64,000 nt of DNA from Viscum album (Eukaryota > Streptophyta > Magnoliopsida > Santalales > Viscaceae). Below the pieces are notes generated by a model. That model made no database searches. It was given only the letters and a program-made list of their open reading frames with translations, and was not told where the DNA came from. The stretch covers positions 275,998,250 through 276,062,249 of the forward strand of contig OY728153.1 in assembly GCA_963277665.1 (NCBI GenBank), in the 5' to 3' direction. This document shows positions 25,431 through 37,689 of this stretch, piece after piece; position 1 is the stretch's first letter, and each line of letters starts with the position of its first letter. The position numbers and the translations under genes are program-made.

Positions 25431-25789
25431 TATAATGACACACTGCAGCACCGATGAAATGTGCTATAACAACACACTAAAACACCAAAAACACAACCAG
25501 ATATCAAAAAAATCAAGTACCAATATAGAATTGAAATGAAATGAAGTTTACAACACAAATACAAGAAAAAACATTATATTATAGACATTTCAATCATTAG
25601 TTTATACAATTACATAAGTAAAAATTATTACATTCATTCAAAAACATAAATGCTCCTTTTTCTTTTGATCTTGACCTTGACTTGTTCTATTTTAGGTAAA
25701 ACTACCCCTACTCAAGCAAAAGAACACATTTTTATAAGAAAAAAAATTCTTATGTTAGTAAGAATGTGAAGAAATAAATTAACCTAAAG

Positions 25790-28590
25790 TGTTAATTTTA
25801 AACTAAAATTTCCATTATACCCAGAACACTGTGTATCAGATTGAGTTGTGGTTGATTATTACACATCGAACCATTTATTGTTTATATTCAAGAATGATAT
25901 ATATAAAAATTAATTAAATAAGTATAAGAAAATTCCCCACAGGCATAACCTAGTGGTTGTGTGAGTGACACTTTTTGAATTAAAATGTCAATTTTAAACT
26001 AATAATGGGTACTTTGAGTCATAACAGGCACATCATGTATCATATTTTTATGATAATGATTATTATATGTCAAAAGTGAATTATAGATCATTTATGTAAA
26101 GTATTAAAATAATCCAAATGCATTTTCTCACTTTTGAGTAGGTAATTTGTGCATTTTACCCAAATTGACATCAATTTTAAATAAAAAGATTCACTTGGAG
26201 TCATATTGGTCACACCATGCATTTGATTGAGGTGTAGTAAATTAATACACATAACAAATGACTTATGGGAACTTGACCTAAAGTATCAAAAGAATTTGAA
26301 TCCGTTTTCTTTTTTTTTGAGTAGGTTAATTGTCCCTTTTACTAAAATTAATGTCAATTTTAAATAAAAAGATACACTTAGAGTCACATCTGTCACACTG
26401 TGCATTGTATTTAGGTGAAAATAATTATTACACATCTCAAATGACTTATGGATCATTTTTCAAAAGTATCAAAACATTATGAATGCATTTTATTTGTTTT
26501 TAGTGTTCTAATTATCATTTTTACTAAAGTGTCATTTTAAATTAGAAACATGCACTTTGACTTATAACAATTGAATTGTGTATCAGTTTGATGTGAGACT
26601 GATTCCTACACATAAAAGGATAATTATTAATCATTTTACTAAATTATTAATAAAATCAAATCATTTTTGATTGTTTTTCAGTGAGTGACACTTTTTGAAC
26701 TAAAATATCGATTTTAAACTGATAACAGACACTTTGAGTCATACCGGGCACATAATGTATCAGATTGAGGAGAGTTTGATTCCTAAACATAGAAAATGAC
26801 TTATGGATCATTTTTTTAAATTATAAAAACAATACAAATGCATTTTTGTGGTATTGATTAGGTCAATATTCCATTGTACTAAAATTGATGTAAATTTTAA
26901 ATAAAAAGACACACATGGAGTCATATTGGCCACACCGTGCATCATATTGATTTGAGTAAAATCCCTACACGTCTCAAATGACTTATGGATTGTTTTAATA
27001 AAGTATTAAAACTATAATATTTTTTTGTCTCAATTTCGATTACATTACTTGTATTTTTTACTAAAATGTATTTTTCAACTAGAAACACACAATTTGACTC
27101 AAACCAATCACATCGTGTATTAGTGTGATGTGAGACTAATTTATAAACAACAAAAATGACTTATTAATTATTTTCCTAAATTATCAAGAATATTAGAGTG
27201 AGTTGGATTGGTTTTCAGTGAGTGACACTTTTTTAATTAAAACATCAATTTTAAACTGATAACAGAAACTTTGAGTCATAATGGACACATTGTGTATCAG
27301 ATTAATGTGAGTATGATTCCTACATGTGAAAAATTACTTGTGGATAAATTATGTAAATTATTAAAATAATATGATTGCGTTTTCTCAGTTTTGAGAAGGT
27401 TAAATGTCCATTTTACTAAAATTGATATCAACTTTAAATAAAAAGACACACTTGGAGTCATACCAGTCACATCATGCATTGGATTAAGGTGATTCCATTT
27501 TATACATGACTTAAATGACTTATGGATATTTTTTCTATAGTATCAAAACAATCGGAATTCATTTTATTGGTTTTGAGTACAACACTTTTCTTTTTTATTA
27601 AAATGTCATTTTAAACTGGAAACATGAACATTGACTCATACAGATCACATCATTAGTTAGGTTGATGTGAGAAAAATTCCTACACATAAAAAATTAATTA
27701 TTAATCTTTGTCCTAAACTACAATGAAAATATAAGATAATTTGATTGGATTTTCAATTAGTGAAACTTTTTAAATTAAAATGATTATTTTAAGATGATAA
27801 TAGACACTTTGAGTTATACAAAGAACATCATGTATCAGATTGAGGTGCGGAAGATTCATACACATTAGAAATTATATATGAATCGATTATGTAATGTATA
27901 AAAATAATTTTAATGAATTTAACTGGTTTGGAGTTGGTCAATTTTACATTTTATTAAAATTGATGTCAAATAAAAAAATGCACGTGGAGTCACATTGGAC
28001 TCATCGTGCATCATGTTGTGGTGCATGCAATTCTTACTTGTCTCAAATGACATATGGATCTTTTTAATAATGTGTAAAAACTATACGAATGAATTTTCTC
28101 AGTTTTGAGTATGTAACTTGTCTTTTTTATTAAAAGGTCATTTTAAACTAGAAACAAACACATTGTCTCATATCGATCACATCATGTATCGGTTTGATGT
28201 TAGACTGGTTCCTACACAAAAAAATGACTTCTGAATTTTTTTCCTAAATTATCAAGAGAATCCAAGAGAGTTTGATTGGTTTTCAGTGACCGAAACATTT
28301 TTGAACTAAAATTTCAATTTTAAACTAATAATGGAAACTTTGAGTCATACCAGAAACATACTATATTAGATTGAGGTATGACTGATTCCTATACGTCAAA
28401 AATGACTTATTGATATTTTTCCTAAAATATAAAAACCATATGAATATTTTTTATTGATTTTGAGTATTTCAATTGTCTTTTTTACTAAAATTGATGTCAA
28501 TTTCAAATAAAAAAGAAGCACTTGGAGTCATACCGATCACACCGTGTGTCAGATTGAGGTGCGACTGATTATTACACATCCCAAAGTCTC
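25790..28590. repeat. Satellite-like array of ~180-bp monomers with trimeric higher-order structure, inside CACTA G
   Basis: Monomers share a core like GAGTCATA..CACA..GTGTATCAGATTGAGGTG, placed at about 25834, 26037, 26217, 26401, 26580, 26757, 26938, 27117, 27293, 27475, 27655, 27831, 28006, 28184, 28362 and 28545. Spacing is mostly 175-184 bases. Three types alternate: type 1 has GTGAGTGACACTTTTTG, type 2 has AATAAAAAGACACACTTGGA, type 3 has TCATTTTAAACTAGAAAC. From the second unit on the order is 1-2-2-3-1-2-3-1-2-3-1-2-3-1-2, giving a repeat of about 530-540 bp. The array has no coding content. Confidence 0.85.
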
Positions 28591-29056
28591 AGAACAATCA
28601 TAACTTCTAATGTAACAATGATTTCCATTTCCTTTATTTATAAAACTATAAAAACTATAAAATTAATCAGTATTATTAATCTAAAAAACATTCCCATTAT
28701 TTAAATACAAAATATTATAGGATGTTCATGTGCCCATTATATCATGGGAAGTCACCAAAATGACCACATGATCTTCCTGTAATCTTATGGATTTCAATGA
28801 GAAATGTTTTTCAGCTAAGAACATCATGTCAATATAACTTCCCAAAAGATCTGTGAAAAAACTAAATAAGTATTAGATATAAATAATAAGGAAATTAACT
28901 TAAAAATATTAAATAAAATAATTAATAAATTAATTTAATTATCAAGGAATCAACTTTTTATGATGGTTATATGAATTCTTGACACATTTCCTTATTGTCA
29001 TTATCTCAGTTGCAGGATCGAAGTCCAATCTCTTGCAAGCATGAGAAGTTTCAAAT
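28591..29056. other. CACTA G spacer between satellite array and transposase tail
   Basis: AT-rich, with no domain recognised. The minus-strand frame 28942-29160 includes a stretch ELGGLFETSHACKRLDFDP that looks protein-like, but I cannot assign it; it may be a late exon of a CACTA gene. Confidence 0.35.
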
Positions 29057-29546
29057 AAACCACCCAACTCAAAAAAAATAATCCACCTATATAAGAAAAC
29101 AATTATTATATAAGTAATAATAAAAATAAGTAAATAAAACATAAATATGAAATAATACATTAATTATATAGATAATGATTTTACTATAAAAACAACAAGA
29201 TTAACTCTATGATTGAGAAGAGGAAACATTATTTCTCTTCATGAAAATGTAGTGGAGGGAACTTGAAGGAAAATGACAAATGAAAAACTACATGGGTGAA
29301 ACGGTTTTAAGGGAGATGAATTATGTGTAATATTTGGTGCATAAAGGTAGGAAAGATGTACAAACCACCCAAAATCGAACAAAAGAATCAAATTATATAA
29401 GAAAATAATTATTATGTGAGTAATACTAAAAATAAATAATTTAAACATAAAAATGAAACAATAAATTCATTCTTTGAAGACTGATTTTACTGTGAAAACA
29501 ACAAGATTAACTTTGTGATTGAGTAGAGAAAATGTTGTTTCTCTTA
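29057..29546. repeat. Two direct ~180-bp repeats, period ~305 bp, in CACTA G
   Basis: The stretch 29057-29240 recurs at 29362-29546: AAACCACCC, then TATATAAGAAAA, then AACAACAAGATTAACT and TTTCTCTT occur in the same order in both. The copies differ at many bases and by small gaps. It is a local duplication of non-coding or intron-like sequence downstream of the transposase. Confidence 0.6.
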
Positions 29547-29929
29547 TTGATATTTCGTAAAGTATGGAAATAAATCTTCTAAAATAAACAAAATCAACAA
29601 GAAATAATGAAAATTAAATCAATATTCTATTATATAATTTTTCAGTAAAATAGAGAATGTATTTCATAACATTAAATTTACATTTTTCCAAAGGTTTTAC
29701 TTTATTATAGTTTTTTATTTCAAGGGATTGGTAACATAATCATGTGCAAAAGGCATTGTATACATGAGTAGTTAAATATTTAATTTAGATTATGTTAATA
29801 CAATAGAGAATATATAATATTATAAGGAAAAAATATTACATTGAAAAACACTTTTATGTTCTTATTGAACTATATTTATTTTTTTTAAAGATTTTAGGTA
29901 TTTAGTTCCTCTATCAAGAATTCAAATCC

Positions 29930-32900
29930 ACTCTTTTTGGTCCCCTCTAACATACACGACATTGTCTACATTGGGACCAGGATGAACTGATGGTGATCTA
30001 CCAAAGAAAGGGTCACACTCTATTTAATTTTCATTTAACTCAACATTTTTTTAGTCACTAGATAGACAATACATCCACTACTTGTGATTCCATTATGAAT
30101 GGATCATCCTTTTACCCTTCCACAATGAAATTCAACTTCACGAAGCCCATTTCATAAAATTTCACTGCACTAATATTGTCAACCCATTTGCAATGGAAAA
30201 TTAGCACTTGAAACTTTTTATAATACAACTTATATATCTGATCGATAATGCCAACATTTGACATATTTTTATAAACTGGAGTTCTATCCGTGGAACCATA
30301 TATGAGAATCGATTCAGTCACAAGAATAACACCACTATTTTTCATCATACTATAGTCATCATGTTATTTTGTATAGAACATATAACCATTGATTAAAAGA
30401 CCTGTACAAGATATAACATTTTCATTCAGTCCCTCGGATATCCATTGAATTTATTCGACAATTGAATTTGGATTTTTAGATAAATAATTATAAATTTGAT
30501 CGTGGAACAATCCTATAAACTTTTAATTATGCGAATTTGATATTAATCCATTATCCCTTAATGGAATCAAATATCTAAGAATTTATTTTTGGGATTCAAG
30601 GTATGAATCAACATCTTCACTATTATATAAAATGTAAAGGTGTGCTTGCTCCCGCTCTATCAAGGTAATTGTAACAACATCTCTTCCATAAATCCCTTCA
30701 CCCATAAGGAGTTCTCTGTGACAATACTTTGGGAGACCTATGCTATCAAAATATAATAGGTAATAGATATGGAATTAAATATTTTCTTTAATAATATGTC
30801 ATTCTGCAATAAAACCTTCTGGATGAATTTGATTCTTGACATACCCTTTAAAAATATTCATATATCATTCAATGGGGTATATCCATCTGTAATGGATATG
30901 GCCACATAGTTGAAAATCTCAAACAAAGTGAACCATCAGGTGGACCATTATATCAAAGAATTATAGTTGGAATAACTTCTATAATTCACAGAATATGGCT
31001 GAAGCCTCCTTATTAATGATTGTAAACTTCTGCAGGTCTATAACATTACTGCATATGAATTTGAAAAATAAGTAGAGTCTGGTTAATGTATGCCGTACAT
31101 TTTGAGGTAGAATGAAAAGAAAAGAAACATTCATCAAATATTTCATCAAAACATGATATTCATGTGATTTTAGTCCTCAAAACATCAAATTATTCATTGG
31201 AATGCCATTCATTATATTTTATGAATACCATTGTGGAACTTTTAAACTATTAAGAAAAAGAAAAAATTGTAATTTTTCTTATCTGGGTAGAGTGTAAGAT
31301 ACTGAAGGAAGAAAATTATTCCTTTTACCCATCACAATTTCCAACTCTTCTCTTATCCCCATTTTCATCAAGTCCAACATAGCCTTGATTCCATATTTCA
31401 TTTTTCCAAGAACATTAAGTAACGTTCCAATAAAACTATCAAATAAATTTTTTCCTACATGCATGAAATCAAAAAAATGTTGGACACACAAAAAATTCTA
31501 ATATGGTAATTTAAATAAATCTGATCTCTTCTTCTAACCTTATTTTGTAAGTCTTTTTGAAAATGGTTTACCTAAAATAGTGTTAACACCTTTTACTCTA
31601 TTTTAAAGTTGATCACCTATTACTGGATATAATATTGTACATTTATTGATATTGTCATCAAATTTTGTCATCCAAGATCAGTATTTATGTCATCGAGGTA
31701 AAAATTTTAGATGTCCTAAAAACATAGCCTTATAGGAATGTTTCAAACGAACTGAGTATATGCATTTTTCAAAAATGGAACACATCTACATTCCTTTAAT
31801 TATATATTTTGATAAATTTCTATAATTGGGGAAGTCATTTATTATCCCATACAACATGGACCTCATTGTGAATTATTTACTTCTATGAGAATAAAAAATT
31901 ATAAAAAATGTATCCCCCAATAATTTCATATTTTCGTTCAATGGATCCAAATAGACATCAATATGATTACTAGGTTTCTTTGGTCCCAATATAAGCAGAG
32001 AAAACATAATGTATTGGAGCTTCATGCATAACCATGGTGGAAAGTTATAATTACCAATGTGATGGGCCATGTATTGTGAGTAATACTCTATACACCAAAA
32101 GGATTTATTCCAACTATAGATAATGCATTAAGAAATTTCTCGGCTCATTTTCAAATTCAGGATACTGATAATAAATTTTATTCCACTAAGGAGAATCTAC
32201 TAGATGACATAGGTTCCCATCTTTAATTATTGTATATGAATTCCATTTCAATTGTATCACAATTTTCTGACATCTATATAGTCTTATAAACCATGGAATG
32301 ATAGGAATGTACCATATAGATTTCAAAGTACTTGATTTATTTTTCTTGTATCAATCTATGCCACACTTATGGAATTTTATGAGGGATTCATGGTCCTAGT
32401 GAAAAAATATGTAATAATTTGGACAAGAATGTAATTTTTAGAGACTATGACTACTTAACATAACATTCATTTAGAATCTTATGTTTGACATGATAGTTCA
32501 TTTTTTTCTGGTATCATATCATTCAGGATACCTGGTAGTTATATAAAGCTGGTGTCACTACATCCACTACCAGAATTTAATTTATATAACTTCAATAGAG
32601 ATGAAAATGCTATGTATTCAGTACAACTGATATACAATGGTCTCTTGTAATAACTATTTAATGTACCAAAAAACTTTAGGCAATCATGAAGGTCATCTTA
32701 AATTTCCATTTTTGTTTCTTCTATGCGATCTCCATCATCATTTACACTAGTATTCATATCAAATGATCCATAAACTATAGTATCATCCCAATCGGTGTCT
32801 ACATTCAGTTTTCCCCATGTTTAGTCTAACATTTATAGCTCTGATCTATTCCAAGAAAAATAAAATAATATTCCAACTCTTTCAGACAAAATTTTCATGA

Positions 32901-33041
32901 ATAAAAACAATATAAACATGGATAATGGATTTAAGAAGGGTCGTATGTACTCTCTCTTGGGAAATTGATGAACTCTTTAACTCCATATTCATACTTTTTT
33001 GTCAAAATATTAGTGTGAATCCATTTTTGATTCAAATCCAT
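29930..33041 (-). pseudogene. CACTA transposase, tnp2 family (broken)
   Basis: Read from an ATG at 33041, fragments in all three frames follow the tnp2 order. First is a transposase-associated N-terminal domain (KWIHTNILTKKYEYGVKEFI). At about 32440-32230 come a CPN-like stretch and WYIPIIPWFIRLY. At 32070-31873 is FPPWLCMKLQYIMFSLLILG followed by NHIDVYLDPLNE. At 31491-31279 is HFFDFMHVGKNLFDSFIGTL then GIKAMLDLMKMGIREELE. Next, at about 31210-30750, is the domain with FFDIMVHLVHFV and LCGHIHYRWIYPIE (DUF4218-like). Last, at 30348-30112, is MMKNSGVILVTES and FHCKWVDN (DUF4216-like). This protein cuts and joins CACTA ends. Many stops and shifts; no intact copy here. Confidence 0.9.
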
Positions 33042-33510
33042 CCTATTAGGTTCATAAAATATTAATTTTTTATAATAAATAAATAAATACACATAATATA
33101 TTCATTATGAAAGGTAAAAGTTATAGTTAATTCTAATAAAAGAACCCCATCATTTGATTTTTTAAAATAATTTTAATATGATTTGAATAAAGTGGGTAAT
33201 TGAATTTAAGAAAAGAATTACTTCACTATGGTAGGTGTTATCCTATGAATTCATTCAAAGGTGAAAGTTATATACAACTATCATGCTCATTATCTCATCT
33301 TCCAAACATTTATCATCTCATTTTGTTGTTTAACACACATCCTCAATATCTTGTGGACATGCACCTATGTTTTTTGAAATACTCTTAGTGGTAATCACCC
33401 ATGGGATGACTACCACTCAGAGTATTACAAGAAACATAAAAGAGATGGGGGATGATTCTCAAAAAATAAAATAAAATAACTATTTGGGAGATTAATTTGA
33501 TGAAAATGAC
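33042..33510. other. CACTA G sequence upstream of the transposase start, with a foldback
   Basis: This is the 5' flank of the minus-strand transposase gene up to the insertion of C, so its promoter would lie here and in 42608 onward. I see no coding domain. It contains an imperfect inverted repeat, arms 33365-33398 and 33406-33440, around CCATGGG. Confidence 0.5.
33506..33510. repeat. Target-site duplication of element C, left copy (ATGAC)
   Basis: ATGAC before the left LTR corresponds to ATGAT at 42608-42612 after the right LTR, four of five bases alike. Confidence 0.82.
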
Positions 33511-35470
33511 TGTAGTACCCCCAGTTTCTGGTATGTAACCCTTTATTGATGCTTTTAATGGTTTTAAAGTTAAGGGTGTTGAATGGGAGAGTCAGGAGAA
33601 CTTGTAATGATGTTTGGAGGAAAAGGGGAAGTCGCACAGTCGGCGTACGGTTTGTCTAACTGTGTGGACAAACCGTGCGCAGTGGGTCTTGGAGGTAGTG
33701 ACTTCTGCACGGTTGGCACATGGTTTGTCTAACTGTGTGGCCAAACTGTGCATGAAGGTTGTCCAAGGAAAAATCTAACACACGGTTAGCACACGGTTTG
33801 TCAAACCGTGCGGACTAACCGTGCAGTCACTTAAAGTTAGATCCTAAAATTGTGGATCTAACTCGTTTTGCCTTTAATTTCCTTGTTTAAACCTCCTAAA
33901 TGGCCCTAACTCGGGAATACTCTCCCTTGAAGGTTGGAAGACTTCTCCCAAGTGTTCCGGAGGTGATCCGAAGGCTTCTCTTGGCGAATCAAAGCCAGAT
34001 TCTTAAGGTATGTTATCGTTCTTGATCGGTTTCTTAGATCTACTTAGATCTACTTCTCCTCTTCTCTCGTTTTCTTTGATATACGCCCGTTATGGGTAGA
34101 TTTAAGGGTATGGATGCCAAATATGACAATATTTGGTCTTTGTTGTGTTAGGAGAAGAGATATAAGGAGGGTTTTGGAGTTTTGACCTGGTGTTCTTGAG
34201 CGTTCTTCGTCCATGGCTTGGTTTCACCCAATTTGTTGAGGTAGGTGTGTTAAATCTCAATTCCTTTTTCTTATAACTTTAAGGATTATTTTCAAATTGT
34301 TTTCCTTGATTGAAATAGTTTGTTTATCTGTTCTGAAAGAATGGATGAAACCCCTTTTTATTAATGGGTGATGAAATTTTTGTGTTTTTGGAAAGCAATT
34401 GTTGAAGTAAATTTAAAATGGTGAGTTTAAATTGGATATGGTTTTGCTTCTTGAAAGAAATGGTTTTCAATAAAAGGGTTATGCTTTATTGAAAGGTTTT
34501 GAACACACTTGGTTTTGGGCATTGACTTTCATGGGTTGTGGTGTGTGTTCATATGCATTGGGATAGATAAGGGCGAGAAGTCCCCCCCCATCAAAAGGTT
34601 GGCATAGATAAGGGCAAGAAGTCCCCCCATCACTAGGTTGGGACAGATAAGGTCGTGAAGTACCCCCGTCAAGGTAGTCCACTAAGTGAATACTTAGTGG
34701 AAGGATAACTCACCACTCATGAGTATAGGGAGGTCCAAGTTTCATTCATGGTTGGTTGTGTGGATTGGTGGAAGGGAACGAATGTGCCAAATGGAAATGT
34801 GAATGGAATTGGGAACTTTTCTTGGTTGCTTTTATTATGAAAGATGGGTTTTTTTGGAAAACGGTTTTGACATGGAACTTGTTTATTGTAAACTATTTTA
34901 GAATTTTTTTATATAAATTGTTTTATATAAATTTTCTAACATGTTTTATCCTAGAGGCATGAGTTGGGAAGTCATCGGGGAAAACATACTAAGTTTCATT
35001 ACTCACCCCCTGCTTTGGAACGTTGGTACTTTTGCAGATTTCATATACCGGTACGTTGGCCAAGGTAAAGTGTCACATGTTTAGAGCGCTACTTTGTGAT
35101 ACTTGGGTTGGTTCGCGATGTTGGAGCTTGGAGCTTGTGGAGCATGGAGTTGGGTTGTTGTCTTATCGTCTTAGAGTTGTCCTTTTGCTGATTACTCTGA
35201 TGTTTAGTGTTGGTTTTCACTGTGGTACTTTTGGTCAGTTTTTGATAAATAAATGGCTGAGTTTTCTTAGTTCTTATCATGCATCATTTAGTCATTTAGT
35301 CTAGTTATGGTTGTTGGTTTTGTGTAATGTTTAAAAGGGTAAATCTTTCCCCATGTATTTTGAAACCCTTCGGCATTTATTTCCAGTCTTTGGCACCTTG
35401 GGGATGTCTCTTAAGGCCCAATAATTACTTGTTGATCTCTCAAGCCAATGAGAATTGGCATGTCATTAAA
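33511..35470 (+). repeat. Element C 5' LTR
   Basis: It starts TGTAGTACCC and ends at CATTAAA, where the 3' LTR has CATTACA. It contains the 'accgtg' palindromic module (about 33630-33840), three ~40-bp repeats (34559-34677) and a short perfect stem-loop (34679-34700). Open frames within, such as 34756-34962 and 35023-35304, are not genes. Confidence 0.92.
34559..34677. repeat. Three ~40-bp tandem repeats in the C LTR
   Basis: Units of the form GGGATAGATAAGGG..GAAGTCCCCCCATC recur three times. The 3' LTR keeps the set at 41700-41815. An adjoining perfect 8-bp stem CCACTAAG/CTTAGTGG (34679-34686 and 34693-34700) is also kept there at 41819-41840. Confidence 0.75.
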
Positions 35471-35472
35471 AA

Positions 35473-35484
35473 TGGTATCAGCTA
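35473..35484 (+). other. Element C primer binding site (tRNA-iMet type)
   Basis: TGGTATCAGCTA begins two bases after the LTR end. Its first nine bases match the initiator-Met tRNA complement. Confidence 0.85.
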
Positions 35485-36064
35485 GTTCGGTCCTTGCCTA
35501 ACAAGTGGTCATCGATGTTCTTGGTCATAGAGTTGAAATTCCTTCTTGTCTATTCTTTGGGTGATCATATTAGATAGGAGTAGGATTGTTGTAACTTCAA
35601 ATGTATAGCATAAAAGGATGTAGCTAACCTGTTTATGCTGAACTTCAAGTTACCAGGGTGTTGGGTACATAAGTGTTTTGGACACACTTCTAGAATGTTA
35701 CAAATCTCATTGTCATGGGTTTAGCCAATGATATGATAATGACATGCATTAGAGGAATGAATTCCCACTAGGATGGAATATCTCATTGCGAAGAATGATT
35801 TATGATTTTGGGAAAGGTGAATTTTTTTGAAAAAGGCATAAATTGATTTTCAAATGAATGATTTTGAAAACTGGATATTTAGTATATTTTGAAAATGGGT
35901 GGATTTTCAAAACGTATGTGGGATGTTTTCAAAAATGGTTGAACATGTTGATAAGTTGGATGTTTGGAAAACAATGATGTGATATTTGATGTGATATAAA
36001 TTGAAATGCTAAGCCTTCAGTTTCAAGGAAGTGAGACTAACAATTTGCATTGTTTGTATTGAAA
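35485..36064 (+). other. Element C leader, no coding sequence
   Basis: Between primer site and the gag ATG I see no domain. A run of GAAAATGG and TTTTGAAAA-like words near 35830-35960 is simple-sequence-like. Confidence 0.5.
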
Positions 36065-37000
36065 ATGGAACCCATTAGGCGTCATAGAAACCAACCCGAA
36101 GAAGCTACGAAGAATGTGGTTGCACCTAAACCACGTGTGAACCAGGAGCTGGTTCAGAGTATTGTTCAAGCATTCCAGGCTGTGGACACAGGGAATCGGA
36201 GGGATGAGTCAAGTCATGTAGACCATTCCGTCCAGATCCAGAAGCATAATCCACCCATCTTTTGGGGTGATTCTGAACTATAACGGGCGGAGGTGCGACT
36301 TAGTAGGATGAATCATATCTTCGATTTCATCGGCACACCAGTAGAGCTGAAAGTAAATCTAGCGACGTATATGCTCAATGATCTTGCAAGTCAGCGGCGT
36401 GATTTAGCGGTGTAGGCTAAATTGGATAAAGGCCTTACATGGGAGGATTTTGAAGAATTGTTTAACAAACAATTCTATCCTCACACGTTCAAGATCCCGA
36501 AAAAGACGGACTTCTTCATCTTGAAACAAGAGAGCCTCTCTGTCACAGATTATGTGGATAAGTTCATGAATTTAGTCTGTTTTGCACCCTAGGTTGTGGA
36601 AAGTGCTTCTTTGAAGGCACACATCTTAGAATCAGGGCTAAGGAAGGAGATTCGATCGAAGATTGCAGTGCTCTGTATTACGGATTATACAGAGATGGTG
36701 AACAGAGCAATGGTTGAAGAATGTGATATCTCGAGATCGATAGGAGGAAGCATGATGATACCCATGGGAATGGGTGGGAACTTTAATACTAGAAACAAGA
36801 GGAAGAGGGACACCTACTTCCAAGGTGAGAGAGCGAATCAAAACCAGACAGTGGGATCAGTTAAACTTCCTCCATGACCCCAGAGAAAAGAAGGTTGATT
36901 TCAATGTGGTTCGACTGATCACATCAAACAAGAATGTTCAACACCACTGAGAGCATGCCATAATTTCAAGAAGATGGGGCATCTTTAGCGATATTGTCAT
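36065..37000 (+). pseudogene. Element C gag with two zinc knuckles
   Basis: The start is the ATG at 36065 (MEPIRRHRNQPEE). One reading frame, with in-frame stops near 36281, 36413 and 36590, carries the retrotransposon gag domain: MNHIFDFIGTPVELKVNLAT, then LTWEDFEELFNKQFYP and LKQESLSVTDYVDKFMNL. Two knuckles follow in the same frame. The first, 36896-36937, reads x-F-Q-C-G-S-T-D-H-I-K-Q-E-C with the first Cys codon now TGA. The second, 36956-36997, reads C-H-N-F-K-K-M-G-H-L-x-R-Y-C with one Cys changed to Phe. Gag packages the RNA. The frame is otherwise continuous. Confidence 0.85.
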
Positions 37001-37129
37001 AGTGCTCCACAGTCAGGTGTTCATGACACTTCTAAAGTGTTGAAAGAATCTTATGCTTCGATAGGGAGAGGATAGAAAAATCAGTCTCGCCAGCAGAAGA
37101 GATCTAGTTATGGTGATTCCAGGAATACC

Positions 37130-37642
37130 ATGACCCCTCAACCAGGGAAATCTCAGCAAGACAACAAGGAGAACTGTGCAGTGACAAAACAATTATATGG
37201 AGATGAGAAAATGATGGTCGATGATCAGGCTAGACCATCTACGGTGAGAGGTACGGTTCTTTTGAATTCTATCCTCATGCAAGTGTTGTTTAATACTGGT
37301 GCATTACATTACTTCATTGATTCTCGTGCTATTGACTTGCTATGTTTAAAACTTGAAATTATGCCTTCTGTGTTAAAACTGCAAACTCCTCTAGGTGAAA
37401 GAGAATTTCAAGCCTTCATGTGTAGAACATGTGCTATAACTGCTGATGAAGTTGATTTGAAATGGGACTTCTCCATGTTGGATATGGATATCTATGATAT
37501 AATCCTGGGTATGGATTGGTTGTCAACGTTTAAGGCTCACATTGACTGTTATGGGAGAACGGTTAGTTTCACAACTGAGGACGGCATGGATCATCTCTTC
37601 AGAGGAGAGAGGATAGTAAAGAAAGGTGAAAACAGCTTATAG
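37130..37642 (+). pseudogene. Element C aspartic protease with mutated catalytic Asp
   Basis: An open stretch of 170 residues. RPSTVRGTVLLNSI leads to the active-site motif LFNTGALHYFI, in which the catalytic Asp is Asn (codon 37292-37294), a single-base change that would abolish proteolysis. The domain ends with DIILGMDWLSTFKAHIDC, well conserved. The frame closes at 37640 and the RT starts after further stops. The minus-strand frame 37599-37781 is a shadow. Confidence 0.88.
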
Positions 37643-37689
37643 GAACCAATGGTGGGAACGATTTCTCACCAATTTGTAGCATTGACTTT

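Noticed and set aside
25790..28590. CRISPR-like regular spacing
   Set aside because: The ~180-bp units are similar over their whole length, without unique spacers, and the context is a plant transposon.
30112..33041. A host gene on the minus strand with several exons
   Set aside because: All recognisable pieces belong to CACTA tnp2 and its associated domains and lie between CACTA ends.
35023..35304. Open frame of 93 residues as a possible small gene
   Set aside because: It lies wholly in the 5' LTR of C; the colinear part of the 3' LTR does not keep the frame.
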